Source of the DNA: Armatimonadota bacterium
GTDB lineage: Bacteria > Armatimonadota > Hebobacteria > CAIYQO01
DNA length: 64,000 bases
NCBI GenBank assembly: GCA_029553475.1
Contig: JAKPKV010000082.1
Span: 59,498-123,497, forward strand
Reading direction: 5' to 3'
Shown here: positions 1 through 8,533 of the stretch, piece by piece
Numbering within the stretch: the stretch's first letter is position 1
How the letters are laid out: the number at the start of each line of letters is the position of its first letter
Position numbers and translations under genes: made by a program
Notes under the pieces: generated by a model
Seen by the model: the letters and a program-made list of their open reading frames with translations, nothing else
Told to the model about the DNA's origin: nothing
Database searches by the model: none

Positions 1-2
1 CC

Positions 3-317
3 CGCTTCGGCATGTGGATCCTCGACACCTGTTATCGCCCCTACGATCAGGCATGGCTGGATTACCAGTACGAAATCGCCCAGCGCCACTACCGCACGAA
101 GAAGAATACCACGGACCACGTCAACTCGACGCCGCTCATCAACTATCACTACATCGTCGCCCTCATCTATCCCATCACCGCCACCGTCAAACCGTTCCTC
201 TCCAACCGCGGCCACTCGGCCGATGACGTGGAGCGCATGTATCGCGCCTGGTGCAAATCGGTGACGATGCAGGTGGCGCTGTGGGGCTCCCCGTTCATGA
301 ACGCGGACGCGTTCTGA
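3..317 (+). CDS. Protoglobin-family heme protein, C-terminal part (5' end outside window)
   Basis: The reading frame is open from the first bases, so the gene is cut by the window edge and only its last 104 codons are present. The residues resemble the C-terminal half of protoglobins and globin-coupled sensors: DTCYRPYDQAWLDYQ, then QRHYRTKKNTTDHV, whose His is the likely proximal heme ligand, then YPITATVKPFL. The stop follows the globin end directly, so no signalling output domain is attached. Family members bind O2, CO or NO in the cytoplasm. The physiological role here is unknown. The first visible Met is internal and not the start. Confidence 0.8.
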   Translation, partial: RFGMWILDTCYRPYDQAWLDYQYEIAQRHYRTKKNTTDHVNSTPLINYHYIVALIYPITATVKPFLSNRGHSADDVERMYRAWCKSVTMQVALWGSPFMNADAF

Positions 318-414
318 ACCGCGCCGGCGTACGGCGGGGTCGCCGCTTTCCCGGCAGGAGTTTTGCCGCGCGCCGGGGAATCGGAAGGAAAACGTCTCGC
401 CGAAGGAGCTCCCC

Positions 415-3400
415 ATGCGCATCGTCTCTTGGTTCCTGCTCGGCCTCGCCGTCGCGGCGGGGGCGCAGCAGCTCGTCATCACCGGCGCCGAAATGGCCGG
501 CATCAGCGGCTTCCGCGCCTACTGGGATACGCCGGTCGTCGTCACCGAGGACGGTGCCACGCGCATGAAGGATCACGGCGCCTTCGGCAAGGGGCTGGTG
601 GCGGACTGGTCCACCGGCCAGCCCGGCGCGCCGGTCTTCGACGCCGTGCACCGCGGCCTGCTGGTGCGCTTCCCCGGCGCGGCGGAGCGGATTGCCGAAC
701 AGGTGCGGCAGGGCAAAGTCGTGCAGACGGTGGAGATCGTCCTCCCCTACGTGGATACGGAGATGTATCCGCTGGACTACCAGATGCCCGCCGGCATGTC
801 CTTTCTGGGCGACCTGTGGGTGCGCGAGAAACCGCAGTGGCACGCCGTGGCCTGGGCGCTGCGCAAACCGTGGAGGGCCGATCCCCGGCTCGGCCCCACC
901 TTCAACGCCCACGTGAACGGCGTCAGCTACTGGGGCCGTTTCGGCGCGCAGGATGAGCAGGCCGACCGCTTCCCCGCCCGGTTCGGCCCCACCGAGGTGT
1001 CCTACCAGCGGACGGAAGGCCGCATGGACGTGACCGCGCTGCTGGCCGATCCCGCCTTCGGCAACACGCTGGCCGCGCGGCTGCGCACCCTCAGCGACTG
1101 TGGCTTCCTCGTCAAAAAATGGGAAACGTACGACGCCCGCTTCAACCACGGCGGCTACGAATACGGCGGCGCGCCCGGACACCGCGGCATCCGCATCAAG
1201 GCACCGACGCTGGTGGTCACCTTCGCCCCCGGCCAGGCCGACCTCGGCGCGCTGCCGCCGGCGGCGGACATCACCGCCGTGGCCCCCGGCGGCACGCCCA
1301 CCGCGGTGATGCCCACCCCGCAGGAGCTGCGCGGGTATATCGAGCGCTATCGCTTCAAGCAGCCGAAGGACATGCCGGAGTGGCAGTGGCGGCGCACCAA
1401 AGACCTCTTCAGCCTGAGCGACTCCGGCGGCGGCTTCCCCACCAGCGCCGACGCCTATGCCGCCTGGGTGGATGGCCTGCTGGCGATGCCCTACCGCATG
1501 TTCACCGGCCACCACACGCCGCTGACCACGCACACCTATCTCCTCTACCGGGACGGCATGCCCGAGGTGCTGCGCGAGCACCTGCGCAACTACTGGGCCG
1601 CCTGGCTCATGCCCGGACGCCCGTACACCGAGCTGCAGCACAACCAGTGGGGCATCTGGACGAAGCCGGAGAACAGCTATTACGCGAAGACCGGCGACTG
1701 GCGCGGCAACCACAGCTTCTTCCGCGACTCCTACACCCGCTTCATGAGCACGATGAACTTCAATAACAACGCGGCGCAGGCGGCGCTGCTCGGTGGGGCG
1801 ATCATCAACGACCCCTGCGCCATTGACGACGGCCGCTTCGCGCTGGAGCATATCCTGCTGCGCCTGTGGTCCTGGTACGACGGCACCACCCAGGAGTCCA
1901 TTGACCACTACTACCTCGGCCTGTCGCTCTACGCGCAAAAAGCCTTCGCCGATCTCGGCCCCACCGAGCTGGACCGCATGATGGGCCGCAACATGCTGCT
2001 GAAGACGATGGACGAGCTGGCCTCCTGCTATCACCCGGCCACCCGGCGCTTCACCGCCGTCTCCGGCCGCACCGGCGTGGCGGAGATGCTCGGCATCAAC
2101 GAGGGCGTCAACGCCATCATGCACACCGTGTCGAAGAAGGGCGCGCTGCACGATGTCTACAATCCCGATCGGCTGGGCATGCCCGCCGCCGGCCACGACC
2201 TGCCGCCCGATCTGGTGGCGCGCCAGCAGCTCGTCGGCCCGTGGATGCCGCGGTGGATGGGCAACATCGTGGACGACAAGCCGCTGCCCTTCCAACTGAC
2301 CGCCGCCGACCGCCAGTACGGCAATCAGCGCGAGTACCCCTTCTGGAAGCGCAGCTACCTCGGCCGCCACTACGGCCTGGCCACGCTGGACATCGGCTGC
2401 GGCAACCCCACCATCCCGGTGATGGCGCAGTGGGCGCGCGCGGAGGCGCCGGCCGACAACCTGCAGGAAACGGGCCTGCTGCTCATGCGTTTCGGCCTCA
2501 ACACCACCGAGTTCTACGACAGCCTCTACCACGGCACCAAACAGTCCAACGCCAACGGCAGCGTGGGCACCCAGGGCGGGCCGGTCTGCGCGGTGCAGCA
2601 CCAGAACAAGGCGCTCGTCTTCACCACGCCCAACCTGCACTTCGCCGACTACCACCGAGCGATGCCGGAGACGATCACCAGCATCCAATCCACCATCGCG
2701 CTGGCGAACTACCAGCCGACGCCGACGTGGAAGCTCTACGTTGACGGCAAGCCCGTGCCGATGACGTTGCCGATCCGCGCGAAGCAGCGCAGCCGCATCA
2801 CCATCCACGACGGCGTCACCTATCTCGGGCTCATCCCCATCCCGGCGACGAACCTGGGGCGCTCCGAGGAGATCCTCATTACCGACGGCGGCGCGCCGGT
2901 GGACCTGCAGGGCGGCGGCAAAGCCGCGCCCACGCTGCTCGTGAACAGCTACTACTACTTCAATCCGAACCAGCCGTTCGACCCGAAAACCGCCGACTGG
3001 ACGAAGACCGACCGCGCCTACGGCGGCTTCGTCATCGAGATGGGCGACGAGGCGGAATACGGCAGCTTCCAGAATTTTCAGAAGCACGTCGCGTCGGCGA
3101 AACTCACCCTGAAGTGGGATGAGGCGGCGGGCGTGCTGCACACCGTCTACCAGAGCGGGAAAGACACCATCGAAGCGGGCTTCCGGCCGGAATATGACGG
3201 CGCCTGGAGCAAGAACGTGCCGAGCATCGCGTGCTTCCCCTACCGGCGCGTCAATGGCCAGTGGCCGTATCTCGCCCCCGGCGTGGAGCGCGAGACGACG
3301 CTCTCCATCCAGGGCACCGCCGGCACGCTGGCGAAAAACGGCGCCGTGCTGCGGCATCAGCCCGGCCTGATGGCTTACCTGCTCACCGAGCCGATCAGCG

Positions 3401-4245
3401 GCACCTATCTCTTCAGCAATCCGCTGCCCGATCCCCAGTACCTGGAAATCACCGTGCCCGGCGGCATGACCATCACCGCCGACGGCCGGCTGGCGCTGGC
3501 GCAATGCACCGCCAACACGGCCGCGAGCACGCTGGACGTGCGCTACGCGGCAAAGGAAGGCCAGGTGGGCGACGACATGGCGGCCGCGCTCGTCCTCACC
3601 GGCTGCGCGACGGCGCCCAAGGTGACGGTGAACGACAAAGCGATCACGCCGGTGGAAATGACGTGCGACGGGGCGCCGGCGCTGGTGGTGCCGCTCACGG
3701 CGGCGAAGATCACCGAGGCCTTCGCCGCGCGCTACGCCGCCAGCCGCGCCGTGCAGGCTGCCGCGCTGACGACGACGGTGGCGGCGCAGGCGTGGCTGCG
3801 CTACAAAGCCAAGCAGGAGCACTACGTCCTCACCGAGCCGCGTAGCGGCGCCTTCTCCTTCTGGCGCCAGTGGCCGGGCAACTGCGCCATCGAGGCGGGC
3901 ATCCCCGGCGGGATGGTCGTCGCCACCGACGGCGACATCGCCCTGCAGCGCCTCATCCTCAGCGCCCGCGAGCGGCGGGTGGAGGTGGACTACGCGCCGT
4001 ACCTGCAGCAGGACCGCGACGGCAACCCCATCCCCAACCGCGCGAAAGCCCTGCTCGTCTTCGGGCTGGACCAGCCGCCCAGCGTCCGCCTGCATCACGA
4101 CGAGTACACGGGGGCGGTGGAGCGCGTGACGATCAACGGCACGCCCGCCTACCTCATCCCGCTTTTCGGCGATGACCCGGCGGCGCTGAAAGCGGGCGTG
4201 GAGCAGCGCTACGCGGAGGCGATGGCGACGCTGCCGCCGCGGTGA
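415..4245 (+). CDS. Giant exported protein of unknown function, predicted alpha-toroid core with duplicated C-terminal domain
   Basis: This 1276-residue protein begins with a signal peptide (MRIVSWFLLGLAVAAGAQQ) behind a good ribosome-binding site, AAGGAG, 7 bases before ATG. The middle (about residues 310-700) is rich in Trp, Tyr and His and mostly helical-looking, with stretches such as GHHTPLTTHTYLLYRDG and QHNQWGIWTK. These recall (alpha/alpha)-barrel glycan enzymes such as heparinase-like or GH families, but I cannot name a family. Two related beta-rich modules end the protein, at about residues 983-1115 and 1130-1270. Each starts with LLTEP or VLTEP and has PGGM-x(4)-DG. The gene stands alone and is followed by a strong hairpin. 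A role in carbohydrate breakdown is a guess. Confidence 0.75.
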   Translation: MRIVSWFLLGLAVAAGAQQLVITGAEMAGISGFRAYWDTPVVVTEDGATRMKDHGAFGKGLVADWSTGQPGAPVFDAVHRGLLVRFPGAAERIAEQVRQGKVVQTVEIVLPYVDTEMYPLDYQMPAGMSFLGDLWVREKPQWHAVAWALRKPWRADPRLGPTFNAHVNGVSYWGRFGAQDEQADRFPARFGPTEVSYQRTEGRMDVTALLADPAFGNTLAARLRTLSDCGFLVKKWETYDARFNHGGYEYGGAPGHRGIRIKAPTLVVTFAPGQADLGALPPAADITAVAPGGTPTAVMPTPQELRGYIERYRFKQPKDMPEWQWRRTKDLFSLSDSGGGFPTSADAYAAWVDGLLAMPYRMFTGHHTPLTTHTYLLYRDGMPEVLREHLRNYWAAWLMPGRPYTELQHNQWGIWTKPENSYYAKTGDWRGNHSFFRDSYTRFMSTMNFNNNAAQAALLGGAIINDPCAIDDGRFALEHILLRLWSWYDGTTQESIDHYYLGLSLYAQKAFADLGPTELDRMMGRNMLLKTMDELASCYHPATRRFTAVSGRTGVAEMLGINEGVNAIMHTVSKKGALHDVYNPDRLGMPAAGHDLPPDLVARQQLVGPWMPRWMGNIVDDKPLPFQLTAADRQYGNQREYPFWKRSYLGRHYGLATLDIGCGNPTIPVMAQWARAEAPADNLQETGLLLMRFGLNTTEFYDSLYHGTKQSNANGSVGTQGGPVCAVQHQNKALVFTTPNLHFADYHRAMPETITSIQSTIALANYQPTPTWKLYVDGKPVPMTLPIRAKQRSRITIHDGVTYLGLIPIPATNLGRSEEILITDGGAPVDLQGGGKAAPTLLVNSYYYFNPNQPFDPKTADWTKTDRAYGGFVIEMGDEAEYGSFQNFQKHVASAKLTLKWDEAAGVLHTVYQSGKDTIEAGFRPEYDGAWSKNVPSIACFPYRRVNGQWPYLAPGVERETTLSIQGTAGTLAKNGAVLRHQPGLMAYLLTEPISGTYLFSNPLPDPQYLEITVPGGMTITADGRLALAQCTANTAASTLDVRYAAKEGQVGDDMAAALVLTGCATAPKVTVNDKAITPVEMTCDGAPALVVPLTAAKITEAFAARYAASRAVQAAALTTTVAAQAWLRYKAKQEHYVLTEPRSGAFSFWRQWPGNCAIEAGIPGGMVVATDGDIALQRLILSARERRVEVDYAPYLQQDRDGNPIPNRAKALLVFGLDQPPSVRLHHDEYTGAVERVTINGTPAYLIPLFGDDPAALKAGVEQRYAEAMATLPPR

Positions 4246-4300
4246 CGGGCGCGGCCGTGGCCGGCTTCCAGACCGTGCTGGCCTTCGCTCACAACGATGA

Positions 4301-4335
4301 CGGCCCACGGCCCCCCGGCGGGGGGCTGTGGGCCG
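4301..4335. terminator. Bidirectional hairpin between convergent genes
   Basis: Two 16-base arms (4301-4316 and 4320-4335) pair with a single G-T exception around a 3-base GGC loop. The hairpin lies between the stop of the giant exported protein (4245) and the stop of the convergent aldolase gene (4370). There is no T-run on the plus side. Its position and strength suggest transcription termination or mRNA 3'-end protection for both genes. Confidence 0.6.
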
Positions 4336-4369
4336 TGGTGCCGTGGAAAAAGGGGCACGGGGCGATGTC

Positions 4370-5377
4370 CTACGACTCCTCTTCAATCATCCGGTCGTAA
4401 AACGCCACGTAATCGTCCGGATGGGCGCCTTCGCGCATGGCGATGGCGGTGCGCGGGTGCATGTTCATCTGCCCGGTGAGCATGTAGGGGATGCGGTAGC
4501 CCCACTCCATGGCGCCGGATTGCTCCAGCGGCACAAAATGGTCGCGGATGCACTCCAACACCGGGCGAAGCTGGAATTTCGGGTTTTTCAGGAAGCCGAG
4601 CAGCAGCTCCAGCGGGCAGTTGCCGGCGCCGCGGCCCATGCCGTTGATGGTGGCGTCCAGCCGGTTGGCGCCGATGATGAGCGCCTCCAGCGTGTTCGCG
4701 TAGGCCAGCATCTGGTTGTTGTGCGCGTGGATGCCCACCTCGATGCCCCGGCCTTCCACCGCCTTCAGGAACATATGGGTGATGTCGCGAATCTGCTCGG
4801 AGTAGTAGCTGCCGTAGCTGTCCACGATATACAGCGCGCAGATCGGCATCTCGGCGAGGATCGCCAGCGCCTCCTCTAGCTCGCGCTCCTGGATGGCGGA
4901 GATGGCCATCAGGTTGGCGCACACGCGGTAGCCCTTGTCGGCGGCGTCCTTGATCATGTCCAGCGCGGTGGGAATCTGGTGGATGTAGGTCGCCACGCGG
5001 ATGATATCAATGACGCTCTGCCCTTTGGGCAGCACGTCGGCGTGGTAATCGGTGCGCTCGGCGTCCGTCATCACCGCGATCTTCAAGTCGGTGGGGTTGT
5101 CGCCCACGATGCGGCGCAGCGCGTCTTCGTCGCAGAACTTCCACGCCCCGCATTTGCCGGGGGCGACGATCTTCCTGTCCGCCTTGTAGCCGAACTCCAT
5201 CGCGTCAATGCCGGCGGCCACGCACGCGCGATACACCGCGCTGACGAAGCCATCCTCGAACTGATGGTCATTGATGAGCCCGCCGTCGCGGACGGTGCAG
5301 TCCATGATCTTGATCTCGGGGCGATACGTCAGCCAGGTCCCCCGGGCGAGCTGATCTTTCAGATGTTCCTGCGGCAC
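4370..5377 (-). CDS. HMGL-like/DmpG-type aldolase family protein (TIM barrel)
   Basis: The GTG at 5377 is chosen as start because GGAGG sits 6 bases upstream; an upstream ATG at 5518 in the same frame has no good site. This gives 335 residues. MDCTVRDGG matches the metal- and substrate-binding D-x-T-x-RDGG of the HMG-CoA lyase, 4-hydroxy-2-oxovalerate aldolase and isopropylmalate synthase superfamily. GIHAHNNQMLAYANTLEA gives the H-x-H metal ligands with the following N, and INGMGRGAGN matches the glycine-rich strand of DmpG-like aldolases. It is a cytoplasmic C-C lyase or synthase of uncertain substrate. No acylating aldehyde dehydrogenase lies next to it, so a meta-cleavage role is not supported. 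Confidence 0.8.
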   Translation of the reverse strand: MPQEHLKDQLARGTWLTYRPEIKIMDCTVRDGGLINDHQFEDGFVSAVYRACVAAGIDAMEFGYKADRKIVAPGKCGAWKFCDEDALRRIVGDNPTDLKIAVMTDAERTDYHADVLPKGQSVIDIIRVATYIHQIPTALDMIKDAADKGYRVCANLMAISAIQERELEEALAILAEMPICALYIVDSYGSYYSEQIRDITHMFLKAVEGRGIEVGIHAHNNQMLAYANTLEALIIGANRLDATINGMGRGAGNCPLELLLGFLKNPKFQLRPVLECIRDHFVPLEQSGAMEWGYRIPYMLTGQMNMHPRTAIAMREGAHPDDYVAFYDRMIEEES

Positions 5378-5420
5378 GACAAACCTCCGAAAAGTTACCG
5401 GTATTTCACTAAAGGGTCGC

Positions 5421-5455
5421 CCTTCAATGATGAAGGAGACGGGGGAAAATGTCAA
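5421..5455 (-). promoter_or_regulatory. Candidate sigma70 promoter and palindrome for the aldolase gene
   Basis: On the minus strand TTGACA (5455-5450) is followed after 17 bases by CATCAT (5432-5427), about 50 bases upstream of the GTG start. The -10 overlaps a 16-base palindrome, CCTTCAATGATGAAGG (5421-5436), which could be an operator or a leader hairpin. The -35 is perfect and the -10 is weak. Confidence 0.4.
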
Positions 5456-5656
5456 TCGCGGCGCGGGATGACGCCCCCTCCCCCCTCCCGCGGCGGCGGC
5501 CCGTTTCGGGGCATGCATTTTCGGGCGGAATCATGGAATAATCACGGTAGAGACGGCAGAAGTCGGCAGGCGGTGAAGCGCCGGAACCGTGGCCCCCTGG
5601 CCCGGCGCCGCCACGCGAACGGTGGGACCCGCGACGCGGGTGCGTGGAGGTGAGCT

Positions 5657-6205
5657 ATGCGGACGCCATCCTGCGTCATCGCCTGGGGTGCGACCGTGGG
5701 GCTGGTGCTCTTAATCGGGTGGGGGCTGATCATCCATCTGCCGGGCGCGACGAATCTGCTCGTCCCGCTGGCGCTGTGGATGCTGCTGCTCCGATTCAAG
5801 CAGGCGCTGGTCTGGGGCATGCTGCTCGTGCTGCACGTCTACCTGGCCATCTACTACGTGGACCTGTTCATGACGTTCCGCGCGCCGGACATGCTGCCCT
5901 TCGCCCTGCTCTGCGGCGCGCTGCCCATCGCCCTGCTTTTTGACCCGCCGCCGCGCTGGCCGCGCGACCGCCTGCTGCAGGGGAGCGCGACGCCGTGTCA
6001 CCTGAGCGGGGAGGGCCGCCGCCAGGACTTCCTCCACTGGTGGCGCGCCCAGAGTGCCGAACAACGACACCGCGTCTGGATGCGCCTCCTCCCGGAAGAG
6101 CGCCGCTGGGCGCTGGACGACATGCCCCCCGATCTGCGCACCATCTTCCTGCGCATCGAGCAGGCGCATGAGCACGGGCACGACGTGCGGTATAGCGGGT
6201 CGTGA
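5657..6205 (+). CDS. Small membrane protein of unknown function
   Basis: The start is supported by GGAGGTGA 4 bases upstream of ATG. The 182-residue product has about four hydrophobic segments in its first 95 residues (for example GLVLLIGWGLIIHL and LLVPLALWMLLL). A charged cytoplasmic tail follows, rich in Arg and Trp (HWWRAQ, RVWMRLLPEERRWALDDMPPDLR). I do not recognise the family. Its stop lies 3 bases from the stop of the convergent rtcA gene, so the two genes probably share termination signals. Confidence 0.6.
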   Translation: MRTPSCVIAWGATVGLVLLIGWGLIIHLPGATNLLVPLALWMLLLRFKQALVWGMLLVLHVYLAIYYVDLFMTFRAPDMLPFALLCGALPIALLFDPPPRWPRDRLLQGSATPCHLSGEGRRQDFLHWWRAQSAEQRHRVWMRLLPEERRWALDDMPPDLRTIFLRIEQAHEHGHDVRYSGS

Positions 6206-6208
6206 TGG

Positions 6209-7267
6209 TTATCGCGCCATCCGCACCTCCGCCACCCCGTCATCCCGCTCTTCGATGGCGTAGCGGATCGGCAGAAACTGCGCCGCCACCCAGAGCACGG
6301 TGCGCAGGTGCTCGCTCACCGTCGGCGTGGTCCAACGGCTCTCGCCCGGCGCCAGCGCGGCGGGGAGGACGAGTTGGTCGGCCAGGTGCGCGTCGCCGGC
6401 AGCGCCGCTCTGCCACCAGCGCTGGAAATCGGTGAAGGCTTCTTCCACCACGCGCTCCATCGGCTTGCCGCGTTCGCCCAGCGCGGAGAACCCGGCATGC
6501 CCGCCCGCGCCGCGCACCGTCACCACCACCGCCGCGCCCGGGCCGTTGGACGGCAGCGCACGCCGCGCCACCTGTCCCGGCAGGCCCAGCGTGCCCAGCG
6601 CGCGCGCCGCCGCCGCCGCGCCGCGCGCGCCCACGTGGTCGGGCAGCTCGGCGGTGAGGATGGTCGCGACGATCTCCAGCGCCGCGCCGCGCGTGGAGAA
6701 GGTGAGGGGGCGCAGGCCCGCCGCCGGGGCGATCGCCGCCCGCAGCTCGCCCCCTCCGCGCGGGTAAAACCCCGCCCGCGGCATGGTCACCTCCGCCGAC
6801 ACCCCCATGCGCGCCAGCGCGGGCAGATAGACCGCTTGCAGATACTCCACTGTTGGCGCGTGCGGCACGTGCGTGCCGCCGGTGATGCGGACGGTGGAGA
6901 CGGTGCCGGCGGGGAGGCCGGCGCGCCCGGGGGCCAGGGCCAGCGGCAGCAGCACCGTCTGCAGCACCAGCGGCGCCGCGCCGGCGGTGCCGATCTCGAT
7001 CGTATACTCGCCCGGCGCCACCGCCGCCCGGGGAGTGAAGCGCAGGACACGGGAGCCGACCGCCGCGCCGTGCAGCTCGGCGTCACACAGCCGCGCCGCC
7101 GCCGACACCGCCGCCAGGTGCTGCGGCTGCAGCCCCGGCTTTGACCGCCCGGCGCGGATATTGCTGATCTCGGCCGGCGTCCCGGTCAGCGCCGCCAGCG
7201 CCGCCGCCATGCGCAAAATTTGCCCGCCGCCTTCGCCGTAGGAACCATCCAGGCACACATACGCCAT
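6209..7267 (-). CDS. rtcA: RNA 3'-terminal phosphate cyclase
   Basis: The 352-residue protein begins LDGSYGEGGGQILRMA, the hallmark of RtcA-type cyclases, followed by NIRAGRSKPGLQPQHL. Further on are RITGGTHVPHAPTVEYL and, near the end, the conserved SEHLRTVLWVAAQFL region, where the adenylylated His is expected (the H of SEHL). RtcA converts RNA 3'-phosphate ends to 2',3'-cyclic phosphate with ATP in the cytoplasm and acts in RNA repair. No rtcB ligase or rtcR regulator is nearby. ATG 7267 is preferred over ATG 7276 because GAGGG upstream is correctly spaced only for the former. Confidence 0.93.
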   Translation of the reverse strand: MAYVCLDGSYGEGGGQILRMAAALAALTGTPAEISNIRAGRSKPGLQPQHLAAVSAAARLCDAELHGAAVGSRVLRFTPRAAVAPGEYTIEIGTAGAAPLVLQTVLLPLALAPGRAGLPAGTVSTVRITGGTHVPHAPTVEYLQAVYLPALARMGVSAEVTMPRAGFYPRGGGELRAAIAPAAGLRPLTFSTRGAALEIVATILTAELPDHVGARGAAAAARALGTLGLPGQVARRALPSNGPGAAVVVTVRGAGGHAGFSALGERGKPMERVVEEAFTDFQRWWQSGAAGDAHLADQLVLPAALAPGESRWTTPTVSEHLRTVLWVAAQFLPIRYAIEERDDGVAEVRMAR

Positions 7268-7452
7268 CTTACGCATCCCTCATCGCCCGTCTGAAGGGTG
7301 ATTATACCGACGCCGGCCTCGCCCCGCAACCCCGCCACCTGCCCCGCCGTGAGACCGTCCCGGCGGGCGGCGAGGCGGAACGCGAGCACGGGCGGGCCTC
7401 CTGCCGAACAGGGGCCAACTGGGACCGCGGCGCTGCCACCCGCGTATCCCCC

Positions 7453-8232
7453 TCACCCCTGCACCAGCGATTCGCCCCCATCAATGAAGATCGTCGTGCC
7501 GGTGATGTGCCGGCTGGCGTCGGAGGCGAGGAAACGGACCAGCTGCGCCACCTCGCGCGGCCAGCCCGCGCCTGCGGGCAGCGGCGTCGGCCCCGCGGGA
7601 TAGACGACGGGAATGCCGGCGCCGTCCAGGTCGCGCGTGATGGTGCTCTCGCCGATGTGCGTGTGGATGGCGCCCGGGCAGATGACGTTCACGCGGATGT
7701 TGTCCCGGCCCAGCTCCACCGCCAGCATCTTGCCGAACGCCACCTGCGCCGCCTTCGCGCAGGCGTAGGCGGTGGCGCCGGTGTTGCTGAAGATGCGCGT
7801 GCCGTTCACCGAGGAGGTGATGATCAGGGAGCCGCCGCGCACTTTCAGCGCCGGCAGGGCGTATTTCGCCGTGAGGAAGGTGCCTTTCAGGTTCACCGCC
7901 TGGGTGCGGTCCCACTCCTCGGGCGCAATCTCCTCCAGCGGCGCCCACACGCCGTTGATGCCGGCGTTGGCGAAGACGATATCCAGCCGCCCCCAGCGCG
8001 CCAGCGTCGCCTGTATCGCCCGCTCCACGTCGTCCGGCACCGCCACGTCGCCGTCAATGGCCAGCGCCGCACCGCCGGCGGCGGAAATCTGCTCCACGGT
8101 GCGCTCCGCACGCTCCTCGGCGCGGTCAAAAATCGCCACCCGCGCCCCCGCCTCCGCCAGCAGCGCCGCCGTCGCCTTCCCGATCCCCGACGCCCCGCCG
8201 GTGATGAATGCCACTGTGCCCGCGAGTTCCAT
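7453..8232 (-). CDS. Short-chain dehydrogenase/reductase (SDR) family oxidoreductase
   Basis: The 259-residue classical SDR has the cofactor motif TGGASGIG near residue 12, FANAG (about 85-90), ITSSVNGT with the catalytic Ser, and YACAK with the Tyr and Lys. The C-terminal TGTTIFIDGG end is typical of the family. The Asp after the second strand (FDRAEER) suggests an NAD(H) preference. The start at ATG 8232 has GGGAGGGGG 4 bases upstream. The substrate cannot be told. It lies 185 bases upstream of rtcA on the same strand, and co-transcription is possible. Confidence 0.9.
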   Translation of the reverse strand: MELAGTVAFITGGASGIGKATAALLAEAGARVAIFDRAEERAERTVEQISAAGGAALAIDGDVAVPDDVERAIQATLARWGRLDIVFANAGINGVWAPLEEIAPEEWDRTQAVNLKGTFLTAKYALPALKVRGGSLIITSSVNGTRIFSNTGATAYACAKAAQVAFGKMLAVELGRDNIRVNVICPGAIHTHIGESTITRDLDGAGIPVVYPAGPTPLPAGAGWPREVAQLVRFLASDASRHITGTTIFIDGGESLVQG

Positions 8233-8324
8233 GATCCCCCTCCCCACGGGATATACCCGCCGGGGAGGGGCCCTCGCGCCCGGCCGCGCATACACCGGGT
8301 GACACAGGGGCGTCCCCGCAATTT

Positions 8325-8434
8325 GGGCGGGCGAGCGTCCCCGTGAGCACGACGGATGAGACTTCCCCCCGGAGTCGGCTCGCGGGGACGCTCGCCCGCC
8401 CATTTTCGGCTCCGGGGGAAGTCTCATCTGTCGT
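8325..8434. repeat. Two interleaved inverted repeats (pseudoknot order)
   Basis: Arm L1 (8325-8348) pairs with R1 (8378-8401) at 23 of 24 positions. Arm L2 (8349-8374) pairs with R2 (8410-8434) with one mismatch and one indel. The order is L1-L2-R1-R2, so the two stems cannot nest and would form an H-type pseudoknot as RNA. The R1 sequence (core GGGGACGCTCGCCCGCC) recurs at 28178-28205 and, degenerate, near 56128. The rest of 8233-8533 holds a further hairpin (TCCCGAT-GGC-ATCGGGA near 8490) and no gene. Confidence 0.75.
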
Positions 8435-8533
8435 ATGCACGAGAAAATTTATTTTACGAACACGACACACCATCATTTTTCCCGGAGTCGTCCCGATGGC
8501 ATCGGGATCGCCCGCCCGGGTTGTCGCGAGCCG

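Noticed and set aside
295..4386. A 1363-codon open frame antisense to the giant exported protein
   Set aside because: It is a by-product of GC-rich codon bias. It is Arg/His/Ala-rich with no domain, and the plus strand has a signal peptide, a ribosome-binding site and coherent protein composition.
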